Positions 37,601 to 46,900 of a stretch of 64,000 nt of DNA are shown here, one piece after another. A program made the position numbers and the translations under genes. Under the pieces are notes generated by a model, which worked only from the letters and a program-made list of their open reading frames with translations, was not told the DNA's origin and did not search any database. This stretch comes from Odontocerum albicorne (taxonomy: Eukaryota > Arthropoda > Insecta > Trichoptera > Odontoceridae), in the NCBI GenBank assembly GCA_949825065.1, contig OX463852.1:13988127-14052126 (forward strand), read 5' to 3'. Within the stretch, counting starts at the first letter, position 1. Every line of letters starts with the position of its first letter.

Positions 37601-40600
37601 GATTGTGATTGGGAAAAATAATAATTAAAATATTTTGTTCTCTTCTAGGATTAATGTTTATATAAGGCGTTTAGGAGGAGGCTATGGGGGCAAAATATCT
37701 CGACCAACCCAAATAGCCGCAGCTTGTGCATTAGCAGCTATTACGTTGAACAAACCTGTTCGTTTTGTTATGTCAATGCAAGCCAATATGATGGCCATGG
37801 GAAAAAGATTACCATATGCAAGTGACTATGAGGTGAGTTGTTTTATACCAAAATTTATAAATTATTACAAAGTAAATCATTAGATTTTTAAATATAATGT
37901 CACATTTATTATATAATGTTAGTGATTGCTTTTTGAGTATCTCTAAAGTTAATAAACATATGGTAGACTGTAATGGCATTTAAAGATTAAGAATATCCTT
38001 TTTTTGCCTCAACAAATCCACTTATAGTTTTATAGATATTTTCTAAAACAAGCTTCTTGAAATCTTAAAATTAGTGTAGAAAAATGTAAATTAATAAATT
38101 TATTTAGACTGATCAATTTTAAGTCATACAAATATTTAGTAGAAAAATTGCCTCATATATAAAATAACTCAATGCTGTTTTGGCTAATCAGAGGCATTAT
38201 TTTTTTATAAATGATATAAAATAATTTAAAAAAAAAATCCAATCTTCATTGGATAAAAAGCAAACTAACAAAACACTTCTTGGTAAGCCTAGATGATACT
38301 AAGTTTAAAAAAAATAGGTATTAGGACAAACTTGAAAAATAGAAAGTGGTGTTTACTCAGATAACATTATTTTTTTTTTCTAGGTTGGAATCAATGATAA
38401 TGGAAAGATTCAATACTTGAAACACAAATTTTATGCGGATGATGGTTGCAGTCATAATGACTCCATTACAGAACATACTTTGCTCTTCTTCCCTAACTGT
38501 TATGATGTCCAGACATGGAATGTGGAATCCTTCAGTGTACTTACAGATACTGCTTCCAACACAGCCTGTCGCTCTCCAGGTAAATATTTATGAGTACTGT
38601 ATATTCATTCCATTTTATTAAAAATACTGTTCATATTTTGAGGCAGTTTTTGAATTTTATGAAAGTTTTTTTAGGTAATTACTAGCAATCGATTTTTTAT
38701 AGCACGCTCATACAGGGAAATTTTTCTATCTATCCTCTCCACAGTCAGTCTTTTATCAAGTATATTATTCTTTATAATACCTTCTGAGATACATAACTTC
38801 CTGAGTGTTTATGCACTGTTCAAAGATTTACATAATGCACATTTTTTTAAGGTTATTCACTATTTTAATTGTTATAGGTACAACTGAAGGAGTTGCAATG
38901 ATTGAAAATATTATGGAACATATCGCAGTAGAAACAGGCAAAGATCCTCTAGAAGTAAGAATAAGCAATATGAATTTAGAAGACAGTGCATTACCAGAGT
39001 TGATTGAAACAATCAAGAAATCGTCTGAATTTGAAAGACGATCAAATGATGTTGAAAACTTTAATAAAGAAAATCAATGGCGAAAACGTGGTATAAGTAT
39101 TGTACCATTAAAATATAACTTCTTCTTCTGGGGTAACTTTGCTTCAATGGTGTCAATTTATCACGATGACGGAAGTGTGGCAGTTACACACGGAGGAATT
39201 GAAATGGGGCAAGGTATCAATACTAAGGTTGCACAAGTGTGCGCACATATATTAGGAATACCACTAGAGAAAGTTATAATAAAACCATCTAATAACTTCA
39301 CCGCTCCAAATGCCATCGTCTCTGGAGGAAGCTTGACCAGTGAAGTTGTGTGCTATGCAACAATAAAAGCTTGCCAAATGCTGTTAGAGAGACTTGAACC
39401 GATCAAGAAACAAATGGAAGATCCCACTTGGGAGGCACTTGTTCAGAAGGCCCACCAGTCTCTTGTTGATCTAAATGCCCATTACATGTTCACTGCTAAG
39501 GATGATGTTAAACCGTATGTTATTTGGGCTGTAACAGTAACCGAAGTTGAAGTTGATTTATTGACTGGAAATCATCAAGTGCTGAGGGTTGATATCTTGG
39601 AAGATACAGGAGAGAGTTTGAGCCCTCTAGTTGATGTTGGACAGGTAGGTTAAAACATTTATATAATCAAATTTATAGTTTGATAGTCAAGGTTATTTTA
39701 AAGAAATTTTGTTTTCTACAAAGTTCAACGTATTACTTTTATATTACGATCAGAAAATAAAACAGAATGATAACCATCCAATATTCTGAATCTGGTTTGG
39801 TCCCACTTGTTCATATATTATTTTGGAGAAGGGCCATGCAGTTCCTATTGCCAAGAATTTACAACACATTCCCGAGGAAGAGTGATGATTTAAAAAATGT
39901 TCTGTCTTCGCCGTTGGCATCGTACGGGCTTAATCTATATAATCTTGATTTAAGCTTATGTGCGCCTTGCAAAAAAAATATATTTCCAAAGCTCCGAACA
40001 AAAACTCAACTCATCCTATTGATAGGCACTTCACCAGTGTTTATTTGTATATTCCTATAAAACAAATGAAAATGAAAAAAAACTGGTCCAAAATTATTCA
40101 TAATTTGAATTTTACTCAATGTTGCAAGTTATCAAAATAAAAATACATTAAGTACTTACTTAGTTTAATTAACAAATCATTGCACTTTATTGAATTACAC
40201 AGGACTAGTATTTATTATGCGCACATAAATTATGGCTTTTACAAAAACTGAATCAATCAATTTGTGTCAAATACTTTTTCAGGTGGAAGGAGCCTTTATT
40301 ATGGGTTTGGGATATTGGACTTCAGAAAAGTTAGTGTATGATGAAAAAACTGGGGCTCTTCTAACTAATCGTACATGGAATTATAAACCTCCAGGAGTGA
40401 AAGACATTCCTATTGATTTCAGGGTATCATTTAGAAGAAATGCTCCTAACCCTCTTGGAGTTTTGCGGTCGAAAGGTAATACATTACATATTACTTAAAT
40501 TATTTTTTGAACTGCTTTTTGATAACATTCGAGTTTTGTTGATATTTTTTTGTAAAACTTAGCATGGTACACAAAACATTTTTTTTAATAATACTTATAA

Positions 40601-42445
40601 TATTATTCACTATTGTATATGCTTTCTTTTTTTGTATACAAATTTAATTTTAGACATGCATTATTTTTTTCATCTTTCTTAATATACAAGTGTGCGATCA
40701 CATATGTAAATATTCATGTAAAACTCTTGAATGCCACTTATAAAACAGTTTTTTTACAATCTTAAATTCAAACAATCTTTAGTTGAAATATAAGGGAATA
40801 TTCATATCAAACAACATATACAGTAATTAGTATGTACATACAGTAATTAGTATGCACATAGTTCCAACAAAATACTATATTCAATACTAGAAGTAATTTT
40901 CCTTGTATAAAGTACCCTTTTATTTTCAGTTAAAATTATTTATATTTATGGCTCTATAATGCTATATTTAGTGACCACCTCTATGGCCTAGTTAGTAAGA
41001 TGCTGGACTTTCAATCTTGGGTTTCATGTTCAATTCTCGATGATACCCCAAAATAAAACAGTTAATAAGGGTCCCAGTCTTGCATGCACTGGACGGTTTT
41101 AAAACCAATAAACTCGATTAATGAGGCCAAAAGTTGTATTGTCTCCTAGCTAACCTCTTCAGTTTGGATACATATAAGGTATATAAATAAATGAAGTGTC
41201 AAAGATCGCCCTTGTTGGGTGAAGAACAAAATAATAGGAAAGAGAAAGAAGTGTATATACATGTATAATAGTATACATTTTTTGAACACTGTTTTTACTG
41301 AATGCTCAGAATTGCAGTCTGTAGAACTATCTGTTTAATCACAACCACAGGTTTATCTATGCTGACTTCATTCAATGAGTTTTATCCATATGGTCATAAT
41401 GCACTAAGAAATTTCTTATAATTGAGAAAAGTGTGATATACCATAAACAAACAATTTCTGTTCCAGCAACTGGAGAGCCATCTTTGAACACATCTGTATC
41501 AGTTGTCTTCGCAATAAGGAAAGCCATACAAGCTGCAAGGATAGAGGCTGGCCATCCCAAGAATGAGTGGTGTCATATAGGTAAAATTATTTTTTAATAA
41601 AACAATCGTAATAAATAATCTATTAATTTTGGATACCAAAAAGGTATGCTATGAAGTAGATTTATTTATTGGAAAAATATATGACATTTGTATGTTCTTT
41701 ATAAACCATAACAACGTTTACTAAACAAAAAATAAAACATCAAAATCTTGAAAAAAATCAGCGCAATTCGGAACACCAATTTGTGTCAATATATCCGGGC
41801 GGGAATAACCTTATGAAGAAACATTTAATCAATTATAATCATTCGTTCTGAAATTTAAAGAAGGTTTTTGTAATTCAATAAGAAATCGTAGTAAAAATGT
41901 TAAGTGAGATGGGATGCTGAGATAAAAATTAATACATCTCAAAAATTATATACACAAAACAAGGTTTTTTTATGAAAAAAATCCATCCCACATTTCACCT
42001 GTTTCGAAAGATATGACTTTATGAGTTCCAACTCATAAAAATAAGATTTTTTCGCTGAATATTTATAATCATATTCAGCGAAAGCTGAATATTTATAATC
42101 ATATTCAGCGCTGAATGTTTATAATCATTTTGCTGAATATTTATAATCATATTCAGTACATCAAATTTTAAGTGTCATATGACCAGTTTACAAGTGAAAA
42201 AGAGTAATTAAATAGAAAAAGTTGGAAATCCTATTAGTTTCTTCATACTTAAGGGATTTGAAGAAGCATTTAAAATCCTATTGTTACACACATCTTTCAA
42301 AATATCATATATAACCTTACTTTCCTTGTAATTAGTTGAATATAAACATCTTATTTAATAAGTTTTTAATAAAATAATATTTTTTCCAGAAATGCCTTGC
42401 ACAGCTGAGAATATTTTATTGGCTGCAGATACAAAAGTTGTTTAA
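22519..42445 (+). CDS. AOX: Aldehyde oxidase (molybdo-flavoenzyme), 15 exons, first exon not found
   Basis: Cytosolic enzyme oxidising aldehydes to carboxylic acids (and N-heterocycles) with O2 as acceptor. In insects members degrade odorants, xenobiotics or retinal-type aldehydes. Exons at 22519-22688, 23388-23548, 26334-26755, 27328-27551, 31654-31756, 32129-32256, 32725-33015, 34764-35048, 36066-36556, 37649-37832, 38384-38579, 38878-39644, 40283-40475, 41467-41580 and 42390-42445 all have GT-AG ends and join in phase to 1261 residues with no stop. In this numbering the [2Fe-2S] ligands are C28, C33, C36, C58 and C98, C101, C134, C136. An FAD domain follows (about 195-450), then the molybdopterin domains with [56 protein letters not shown] and the catalytic-type KATGEP. 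CRSPGTTEG marks aldehyde oxidase rather than xanthine dehydrogenase. About 15-25 N-terminal residues in an upstream exon are missing from the model. Confidence 0.97.
23388..23548 (+). CDS. AOX: AOX exon b: 2Fe-2S domains, CGYC motif
   Basis: Follows exon a in phase 0 and supplies the fourth ligand of the first cluster (initial Cys) and the first pair of the second cluster ([11 protein letters not shown]). [13 protein letters not shown] is strongly conserved in the family. Confidence 0.96.
23886..24965 (+). mobile_element. mariner-type element, rearranged, in AOX intron 2
   Basis: Ends attcccgggactaac and gttagtcccgggact are flanked by TA (23884-23885 and 24966-24967). The element carries a plus-strand transposase broken by a deletion and an internal duplication of about 140 bp (24224-24350 against 24385-24505). 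It lies in an AOX intron without disturbing the exons. Confidence 0.88.
24050..24855 (+). pseudogene. mariner transposase, defective (intron 2)
   Basis: The N-terminus [20 protein letters not shown], then [20 protein letters not shown], is a SETMAR/Mos1-like paired helix-turn-helix. The middle third with the first catalytic Asp is gone and replaced by a duplicated segment ([19 protein letters not shown] region). The C-terminus keeps [11 protein letters not shown] and [12 protein letters not shown] with 34 residues between the last two aspartates (DD34D). Several frame changes; inactive. Confidence 0.88.
24966..26333. other. Rest of AOX intron 2
   Basis: AT-rich intron with no repeat or coding element that I recognise. 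Confidence 0.5.
26334..26755 (+). CDS. AOX: AOX exon c: second 2Fe-2S end and linker to FAD domain
   Basis: Acceptor ttttgtag; completes [20 protein letters not shown] and [19 protein letters not shown] (last two cluster ligands), then a variable linker and the start of the FAD-binding domain ([25 protein letters not shown]). Donor GTAATT at 26756 is weak but in phase with exon d. Confidence 0.96.
26895..27080. repeat. Diverged dispersed repeat (partner at 29285-29420)
   Basis: Both stretches carry a ccccacctcccctaaat-type word followed by acttttctcctcttgatggc or a close variant and similar downstream sequence. Short shared identity suggests an old repeat; class unknown. Confidence 0.4.
27328..27551 (+). 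CDS. AOX: AOX exon d: FAD-binding domain
   Basis: Encodes [40 protein letters not shown] and [12 protein letters not shown]. Phase 1 in, phase 0 out (GTGAGT). Confidence 0.95.
27934..28182. mobile_element. piggyBac-type MITE, copy 1
   Basis: Begins TTAACCCTGAGAG and ends CTCTCAGGGTTAA with TTAA on each side; 249 bp, no coding capacity. It contains an internal hairpin around tattctaaatgaa-type arms and the ttcttccactgctatagcag block near its right end. The sister copy is at 31206-31447. Confidence 0.93.
28627..28725. repeat. Tandem duplication, about 2 x 46 bp
   Basis: The unit tattttccactgtttat..atcaaatatttggaatgt occurs twice in a row with a few differences, in AOX intron 4. Confidence 0.7.
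29036..29087. repeat. Short tandem duplication, 2 x 23 bp
   Basis: caatatttttttcaatggga is repeated directly, in AOX intron 4. Confidence 0.7.
29691..30332 (+). mobile_element. hAT element in AOX intron 4
   Basis: Ends cagtggtcgctaaac and gtttggcgaccactg differ at one position of 15. The 8-bp target duplication is gttcagat (29683-29690) against gtttagat (30333-30340), with one mismatch, so the insertion is not recent. At 642 bp it holds only an N-terminal fragment of transposase. Subterminal ctcgcgagc words are repeated. Confidence 0.92.
30050..30236 (+). pseudogene. BED-type zinc finger of hAT transposase (fragment)
   Basis: Open frame [46 protein letters not shown] has the CxxC...HxxxxH layout of the BED finger of GTF2IRD2/EPM2AIP1-like hAT proteins. 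The catalytic region is absent. The longer open frame starting at 29847 is probably not a real N-terminus. Confidence 0.75.
30765..30935. repeat. Tandem duplication, about 2 x 86 bp
   Basis: The block tgatacttcagctttttgca to aaaatggtaa is present twice in direct order, with about five differences between units. Confidence 0.8.
31206..31447. mobile_element. piggyBac-type MITE, copy 2
   Basis: TTAACCCTGAGAGCGCTAC at the left and GATCTCTCAGGGTTAA at the right; 242 bp. It differs from the copy at 27934 by a few substitutions and a small indel near position 100. Both sit in the same AOX intron. Confidence 0.93.
31654..31756 (+). CDS. AOX: AOX exon e: FAD domain VGTIAGN motif
   Basis: Encodes [20 protein letters not shown] then [13 protein letters not shown], a flavin-contacting stretch. 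Phase 0 in, phase 1 out. Confidence 0.95.
32129..32256 (+). CDS. AOX: AOX exon f: FAD domain
   Basis: Encodes [20 protein letters not shown], then [20 protein letters not shown] and SYK. Donor GTATGT. Confidence 0.95.
32725..33015 (+). CDS. AOX: AOX exon g: C-terminal FAD subdomain
   Basis: Encodes [20 protein letters not shown] to [14 protein letters not shown]; exactly 97 codons, phase 0 at both ends. Acceptor ttgttccag. Confidence 0.95.
33820..34370 (-). mobile_element. Mariner/Tc1-type element, truncated, in AOX intron 7
   Basis: Ends gggtctttcaaattgagcg (33822) and cgctcaatttgaaagatcc (to 34368) are inverted repeats with one mismatch, flanked by TA. Minus-strand frame [20 protein letters not shown] then WTFGGYCL resembles the last residues of a mariner-like transposase (IP..R.F..R...CI...G.HF). 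About 550 bp, so most of the gene is gone. Confidence 0.8.
34497..34590. repeat. Low-complexity acgc/catg repeat tract
   Basis: Imperfect runs of acac, acgc and catg between the Tc1-type element and AOX exon h. Confidence 0.8.
34764..35048 (+). CDS. AOX: AOX exon h: linker and start of molybdopterin domain
   Basis: Encodes [20 protein letters not shown], then [20 protein letters not shown] and [20 protein letters not shown], the hinge and first Moco-domain strand. Phase 0 at both ends. Confidence 0.96.
35173..35330 (+). mobile_element. tRNA-derived SINE, family B, copy 1
   Basis: The head gtggcctagttggtaagac is A-box-like and gggttcaattcccgatggta contains a B box; an A-rich tract follows at about 35250. 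Copy 2 is at 40975 and a partial third near 48225. Confidence 0.75.
36066..36556 (+). CDS. AOX: AOX exon i: molybdopterin domain I
   Basis: Encodes [60 protein letters not shown] and [20 protein letters not shown]. The GQYHYFMET stretch lies at the substrate pocket in this family. Ends in phase 2 at a GTAGAT donor, completed by exon j. Confidence 0.96.
36765..36825 (-). repeat. Short tRNA-like remnant
   Basis: The minus strand reads cagtggtttagcggtagggttcgagtcctt in two pieces: an A-box-like word abutting a B box. The middle of a tRNA is missing, so this is a SINE scrap, not a tRNA gene. Confidence 0.4.
37108..37260 (-). mobile_element. tRNA-derived SINE, family A, copy 2
   Basis: The minus-strand head has an A-box-like gcgttataatgcacaggact and B box cagttcgaaccccgcgc; the body matches 21172-21330. 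Lies in AOX intron 9. Confidence 0.78.
37350..37416 (-). repeat. tRNA-like sequence (SINE head)
   Basis: The minus strand begins gcgggcatagtacaatggta (A box) and contains ataggtttgattcctgttag (B box) about 50 bases on. Acceptor-stem pairing is poor, so a functional tRNA is unlikely; probably another SINE family. Confidence 0.5.
37649..37832 (+). CDS. AOX: AOX exon j: [10 protein letters not shown] motif
   Basis: Encodes [20 protein letters not shown], a molybdopterin-contacting glycine-rich loop, then [20 protein letters not shown]. Phase 2 in, 0 out. Confidence 0.97.
38384..38579 (+). CDS. AOX: AOX exon k: molybdopterin domain
   Basis: Encodes [20 protein letters not shown] to [13 protein letters not shown], the last residues shared with exon l. 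Acceptor preceded by a long T tract. Confidence 0.96.
38878..39644 (+). CDS. AOX: AOX exon l: largest Moco-domain exon
   Basis: Encodes [60 protein letters not shown] and [20 protein letters not shown]. The GGxEMGQG loop binds the cofactor dithiolene. 767 bp, phase 1 in, phase 0 out. Confidence 0.97.
39790..39930 (+). pseudogene. Possible non-LTR retrotransposon tail
   Basis: The frame [20 protein letters not shown] then DLKNVLSS resembles the RSF...P..YN.LP...K tail of insect non-LTR elements. Short, in AOX intron 12; weak evidence. Confidence 0.3.
40283..40475 (+). CDS. AOX: AOX exon m: molybdopterin domain II
   Basis: Encodes [40 protein letters not shown] and [12 protein letters not shown]. 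Ends in phase 1. Confidence 0.96.
40975..41110 (+). mobile_element. tRNA-derived SINE, family B, copy 2
   Basis: ctatggcctagttagtaaga and catgttcaattctcgatgat match the A and B box regions of the copy at 35173. Lies in AOX intron 13. Confidence 0.7.
41467..41580 (+). CDS. AOX: AOX exon n: catalytic GEP motif
   Basis: Encodes [20 protein letters not shown] then [18 protein letters not shown]. The Glu of GEP corresponds to the conserved catalytic base of molybdenum hydroxylases. Phase 1 at both ends. Confidence 0.96.
42030..42160. repeat. Four-unit palindromic tandem repeat
   Basis: The unit gctgaatatttataatcata occurs about four times with ttcagc-type inverted ends, so each unit can also fold on itself. 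Located in the last AOX intron. Confidence 0.75.
42390..42445 (+). CDS. AOX: AOX exon o: C-terminus and stop
   Basis: Encodes [18 protein letters not shown] and stops with TAA at 42443-42445. Acceptor tttttccag. Confidence 0.93.
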
Positions 42446-42513
42446 ATATTAAGGAAGAAGGAGCACAAATTAATATAAAGAATAGTTTTAAAAAATATAT
42501 TTTTTATTTGCTA

Positions 42514-42519
42514 AATAAA
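42514..42519 (+). terminator. AOX: Candidate AOX polyadenylation signal
   Basis: AATAAA about 70 bases after the stop codon; a second AATAAATAAA lies near 42698. Either could be used. Confidence 0.5.
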
Positions 42520-42529
42520 TCACATAGAT

Positions 42530-43800
42530 GATGTTTAAAAAAAATATACTGAAAACATGTATAGTTAGTTCGTTAGAAGAAAACAATTTTGCTTTTATTA
42601 TAAATATATTTTTTTAAATATACAAATTATCATTCTTGTTTTAAATATATATATTTAATTCTGTTATCTAAATTATTATTTATTATCAGTATTCGTAATA
42701 AATAAAAGTTTATATACCAATAAATTTAACTTTTGTTTCATTTATAAACCCACGATACGCGTTTCTTTTTCTTGTTTTTTTACATTCTGAAAAAATATAC
42801 GGTCACATTTAAAAAATTCAGCTTTTAGAGAAAAATAAAAATTACTCGTATGTGATATCCAGATCTTTTAACAACTAGTAAAGTTCCTATATAGAAATTA
42901 AAGACAGGAAGATCTTTTGAAAAGAGATTTTGTGAACACAAATCTGCCTTAACAAATCCTCTAATTTATTCTGAAATGGCTAATCATTGTCACCGTGAAA
43001 ACCATACTTTTTCTATCGATGATGCTAAATTCTTACATATCAGTAGTAACGGAAATAAATTGGACAGATAAGAGGCCCTAGAAATTTCTAAGTCAGTACA
43101 CCGATCCGAACATCTGTTGAACAGTTATTTCCCAAAAATCTCTCCGCTCTTGGCCGAAATTGTCCCATGCCTCCCTCACCCCTCAGCCTCCAACTGTTGA
43201 AGCATGTATATCGGTACCAGTTCGAACAGCATTTAGTCTTGTTTGCGCTCCCCTGAAGATGAGGTGAAAGCCTTGAAACCGGTAGGGTTATACCATCACA
43301 AAAGCGTGGAATAAACAGTGTTTGATAAAAATAAATTACAATGAATGAATATCCATGACCAAGAGGATAACAGTTAGTCGGTAGCGACCACAGGGATGTA
43401 GGGGGCGGGGTGGTGATCAAAATATTTATTCCTCGTCCCGATCGTGCACCAAGTGACTACCATCTGTTTACATATTTTAAGAAATGGTTTACATTGCAGC
43501 GGTTTTGTCAAAAAATTGTCCAATACATTGGTGGTGAATGTTTTTGACAGCTGAAGAAGGATACTAGTGAATCAATATAAAAAATGTCTGGATGTCAATA
43601 AATGGTAACCATGTGGTAAAAAAAATGTTAATTCATAGATTTTTTTTGGATATACTATAATAAATCATTTTTATGTGTCATGGTGTCTCTAACTTCGAAA
43701 CAGACCTCACTGAAAAAACACTCCTAATATATAATATTAAAATGCATTGAATACATAAATAAAATTTGATTCATATTGTCTTACTTTTAATCTTGTAATT
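42530..43800. other. Spacer between AOX and the TIL gene (convergent 3' ends)
   Basis: AT-rich, with the dispersed repeat at 43245-43335. No exon recognised; the open frame on the minus strand at 43420-43088 resembles nothing I know. The 3' end of the TIL gene should lie here if its last listed exon splices on. Confidence 0.45.
43245..43335. repeat. Dispersed repeat shared with 12885-12975
   Basis: gaggtgaaagccttgaaacc, ggtagggttatacca and tggaataaacagtgtttgat match the earlier copy with scattered changes. Confidence 0.65.
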
Positions 43801-43807
43801 TTCTTAC

Positions 43808-43969
43808 CATCTAATTTTATACATTTCCCATCATTATGAACAAATCCTGCTTTACAAAAGCAGCCTGGGTTGCATTTAGCTCTACATTTAGGTTTTAAGT
43901 TCTCACAAGTTGGGGGACAGGATGAACCACATGTTAGGTATTCTTCGTTAGGATCTTTACAAACTTCAT
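43808..43969 (-). CDS. TIL-domain exon 5 (9 Cys)
   Basis: Encodes (D)EVCKDPNEEYLTCGSSCPP, then TCENLKPKCRAKCNPGCFCK, AGFVHNDGKCIKLDG. The spacing matches a TIL domain up to the ninth cysteine; the tenth is absent unless the next exon supplies it. Donor GTAAGA at 43807. If not spliced, the frame runs on about 20 codons to TAA, so it could also be terminal. Confidence 0.85.
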
Positions 43970-46900
43970 CTAAAAATAAAATGTAAAACTCATATATTCA
44001 AAAAAATTCTAACACATCAAGACCCTAATTGTTTATATAATTGTTAATTCACCCCGTCAATTCCAAACTCATGATAATTCGTAGTTCCAAATAATTTTCA
44101 AACCTTTGTATCATAAACCAATACATTTTTAAGTCACATGACTAAAATTTTGAATAACAAAGTAATAAAAAAAATTTAAGTGGCGTATATTTTTCCCGTG
44201 TCCTCTGTAGAGCCTCCTTTGTGTATCCCATGGTAATTGCCAACACCGCGGACTTGAGCCTGTTCACATAAAATCTCTTTTACATGGCTCTTTTCCTGCC
44301 TTCGCAAGCTGATAGTGGGGCCTGCTTTCGCATGCTGATAGTGGGGCCTGCTTTAAAAATGGGGAATCCCATGTATGAACACTACTATTCAAACTGACTC
44401 AACCACAGAAACAGTTTCCTAGTTTATCATTATGATTCACTTCTGTAATTGTAAAATAGATCATTTCGAAAATTTCTCAGACCAGTTTATGCTTGCTGTG
44501 TTTATAAACGTTTTTTGCTTTTTTAATATTTCACAATTTTTTAAACTTCACATATTTTACCATACGTCATAAATATTTTTCAAATATAATAGTTAGAAAA
44601 TTCCGATTAACTATGTTTAACCGGAACTCTTTCACCATGATATGATAAGAAATTCGCTCTTTTTTTCACGAGTTTTAACCATTTTTTACAAATTTGGCAT
44701 TGCGTTAGCGAACTTCAAATGAATTGACATCAAGCATAAAGATTTTGAAAACGTATTGAATAAATTTCCAAAATTGTTTTAATCTGTAAGTTCTGCTCCA
44801 TTAATTAAATTTCTACAAAAATAAATATATTACAATAGTTGAAATTAAAAGAGTGGCAAGTATTCTACCTATTCTAAAAAAAGAAATTAATTAGGACATA
44901 TTAAAAGAAATCAAGAAGACAAAATAGTGAAGAAAAGACTGAATAAGCAATGATCACTGTTTCTTCAAAGCATCTAAAAAAACTACCGTCTAAGCATGAA
45001 GAAGGATGTGAGGATCTCTTTTTATACCATTAGATTGCTGAATTGACATCTAATCTTACTATGTTTGAGATACAGAAATATTTATTTGTTTAGATTGACA
45101 ATAATTAAAACTAACATACCAAGTTCTCTTCCTTTGTTTCAGAGACTGTCCCTTTTGAATGGGAACTCAAAATACATCTTCAACAATTCAGATATTTTTT
45201 TTGAAGAAAGCATATTTAGATTTCTTAGTAATGGAAGTTAGCTGTATCATTTAAACAGTTGTTTCTCATTGTTTTATAATGTATATTGTCGTCATACAAG
45301 AGAAAGTGACCAAGTGCATTTTTCGCGAAAACGTGATTAATGACTATCTGACACCTTACTAACATAATGGTGGCCTGGAAGAAATAACCCAGCAAGAACT
45401 TGGAAGAATAATAATAATATCTTGACTTTTTTAAAATGACTATGTGCATTGATGTTTATTTTTTTACAAGCAAAATTGTATGAAAATTTTCAAAAATATT
45501 ATTTCTTTATTTTGAAAGCAATGTACCTTTCTATACACCCAAAAAAAATCACAAATGTGAATACGTTTATTTAAAAAAAAAATTGAAAACAAAAGTGTAA
45601 AAATGGTTAAATAGTTCTCCTGAACATTTTGCATTTTGTTAGTTGGTCACTTTCTCTTGTATGACGACGATATTTCTATTTAAAATCCATTATTTCACGG
45701 TGGATTTTGAGTTTCAGGTTTACGCAGAAGATATTTATTTATTTAAAACTTTTATTGCAAATACAATCTGGCAGGTTTATTGCCAGGTGGCAATCTCTTC
45801 CAACCAACCAGACAAACGTAAATGAAGCAAGTTATGTGGTCGCATAAATCATTCATATGACTATCCATCCCCATGAAATCCATTAACATATACGTGAGCG
45901 CATGCCCACGAACCCCACAAAGACGGACAATCACCCAAATATTTGTTTTCATATAAAGTGAGATATCATCAATCAAAAGGAAAGGAAGGGATGGTGAAGA
46001 GGAAAGGAAAAGAAAAATCAGCAATGAAATACGTTATTTTACTGACTAGAAATTAAAAGTTTTTTCAGTCGCTTCTTAAAACATGCCAAAGACGGAGCGA
46101 GTCTTATATTGGTTTGTAACTGATTCCAGAGTCTCACTGCATGGACAGTAAAGGACGATGTAAAAAAAGAGGAGCGGTGATCTGGAAAGGCCAATAAACA
46201 ATCTCTGTTTGAGCGTAGCGCTAATTCATGATTGGAAAGATGCTGAAAATTTTCAGCGAGACAAGAGATACTCTGTTCTTTAAATTCTGTGATCATAGTG
46301 ATAAAGATAGTTTGAAGCAGGATGCTTCTAATTGCATCCTCAAAGTTTCAAATGAGATCTCTAAAAATAAATTGAAACAAATAAAATAAAACAGAATTTT
46401 TCTGGATGGCTTCACCACCTAGACAACACCTTGATGGGGATGCAGCCTCTATCTGCACTTATACTCAACTTGTTTTTTGTAATATTTTTAATCTGTTACG
46501 AGTAAAAAACGTGGGTTCGAATCCTGAGGGAGACAGCCCTTGAGGATGTTTTGTTTTTTAAATGTTACTATAATTTTAACATGTACAGTACCTGGCGGTA
46601 AGTAATACACATCGGCCTTTAGAACGAGACTGTCGGCCATAATCGGCTAACTTCCGCTGTGTAGAGCGTCGTTTCTGTCGCACGACGCGCTTACAGTCTC
46701 GCGACGGAACACGTGTATGAATGACAGAGACGACGCTCTACAAAGCCGAAGTTAGCCGATTATGGCCGACAATCTCTTTCTTAAGCCCGATGTGTATTAT
46801 TTACCGCCGGATACTGTATGTTAATTGAATTTAACCTGCATATGTAAGCTATATATATATTTATATAGAGTAATTAAATATATCATTACTAATCAAGTAC

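Noticed and set aside
22519..42445. Xanthine dehydrogenase as alternative identity
   Set aside because: The molybdopterin domain has CRSPGTTEG, typical of insect aldehyde oxidases, where XDH has an AFRGFGGPQ-type stretch; the FAD domain also fits aldehyde oxidase better.
43088..43420. 110-codon minus-strand open frame
   Set aside because: No family resemblance, overlaps a dispersed repeat, and lacks splice or start context.
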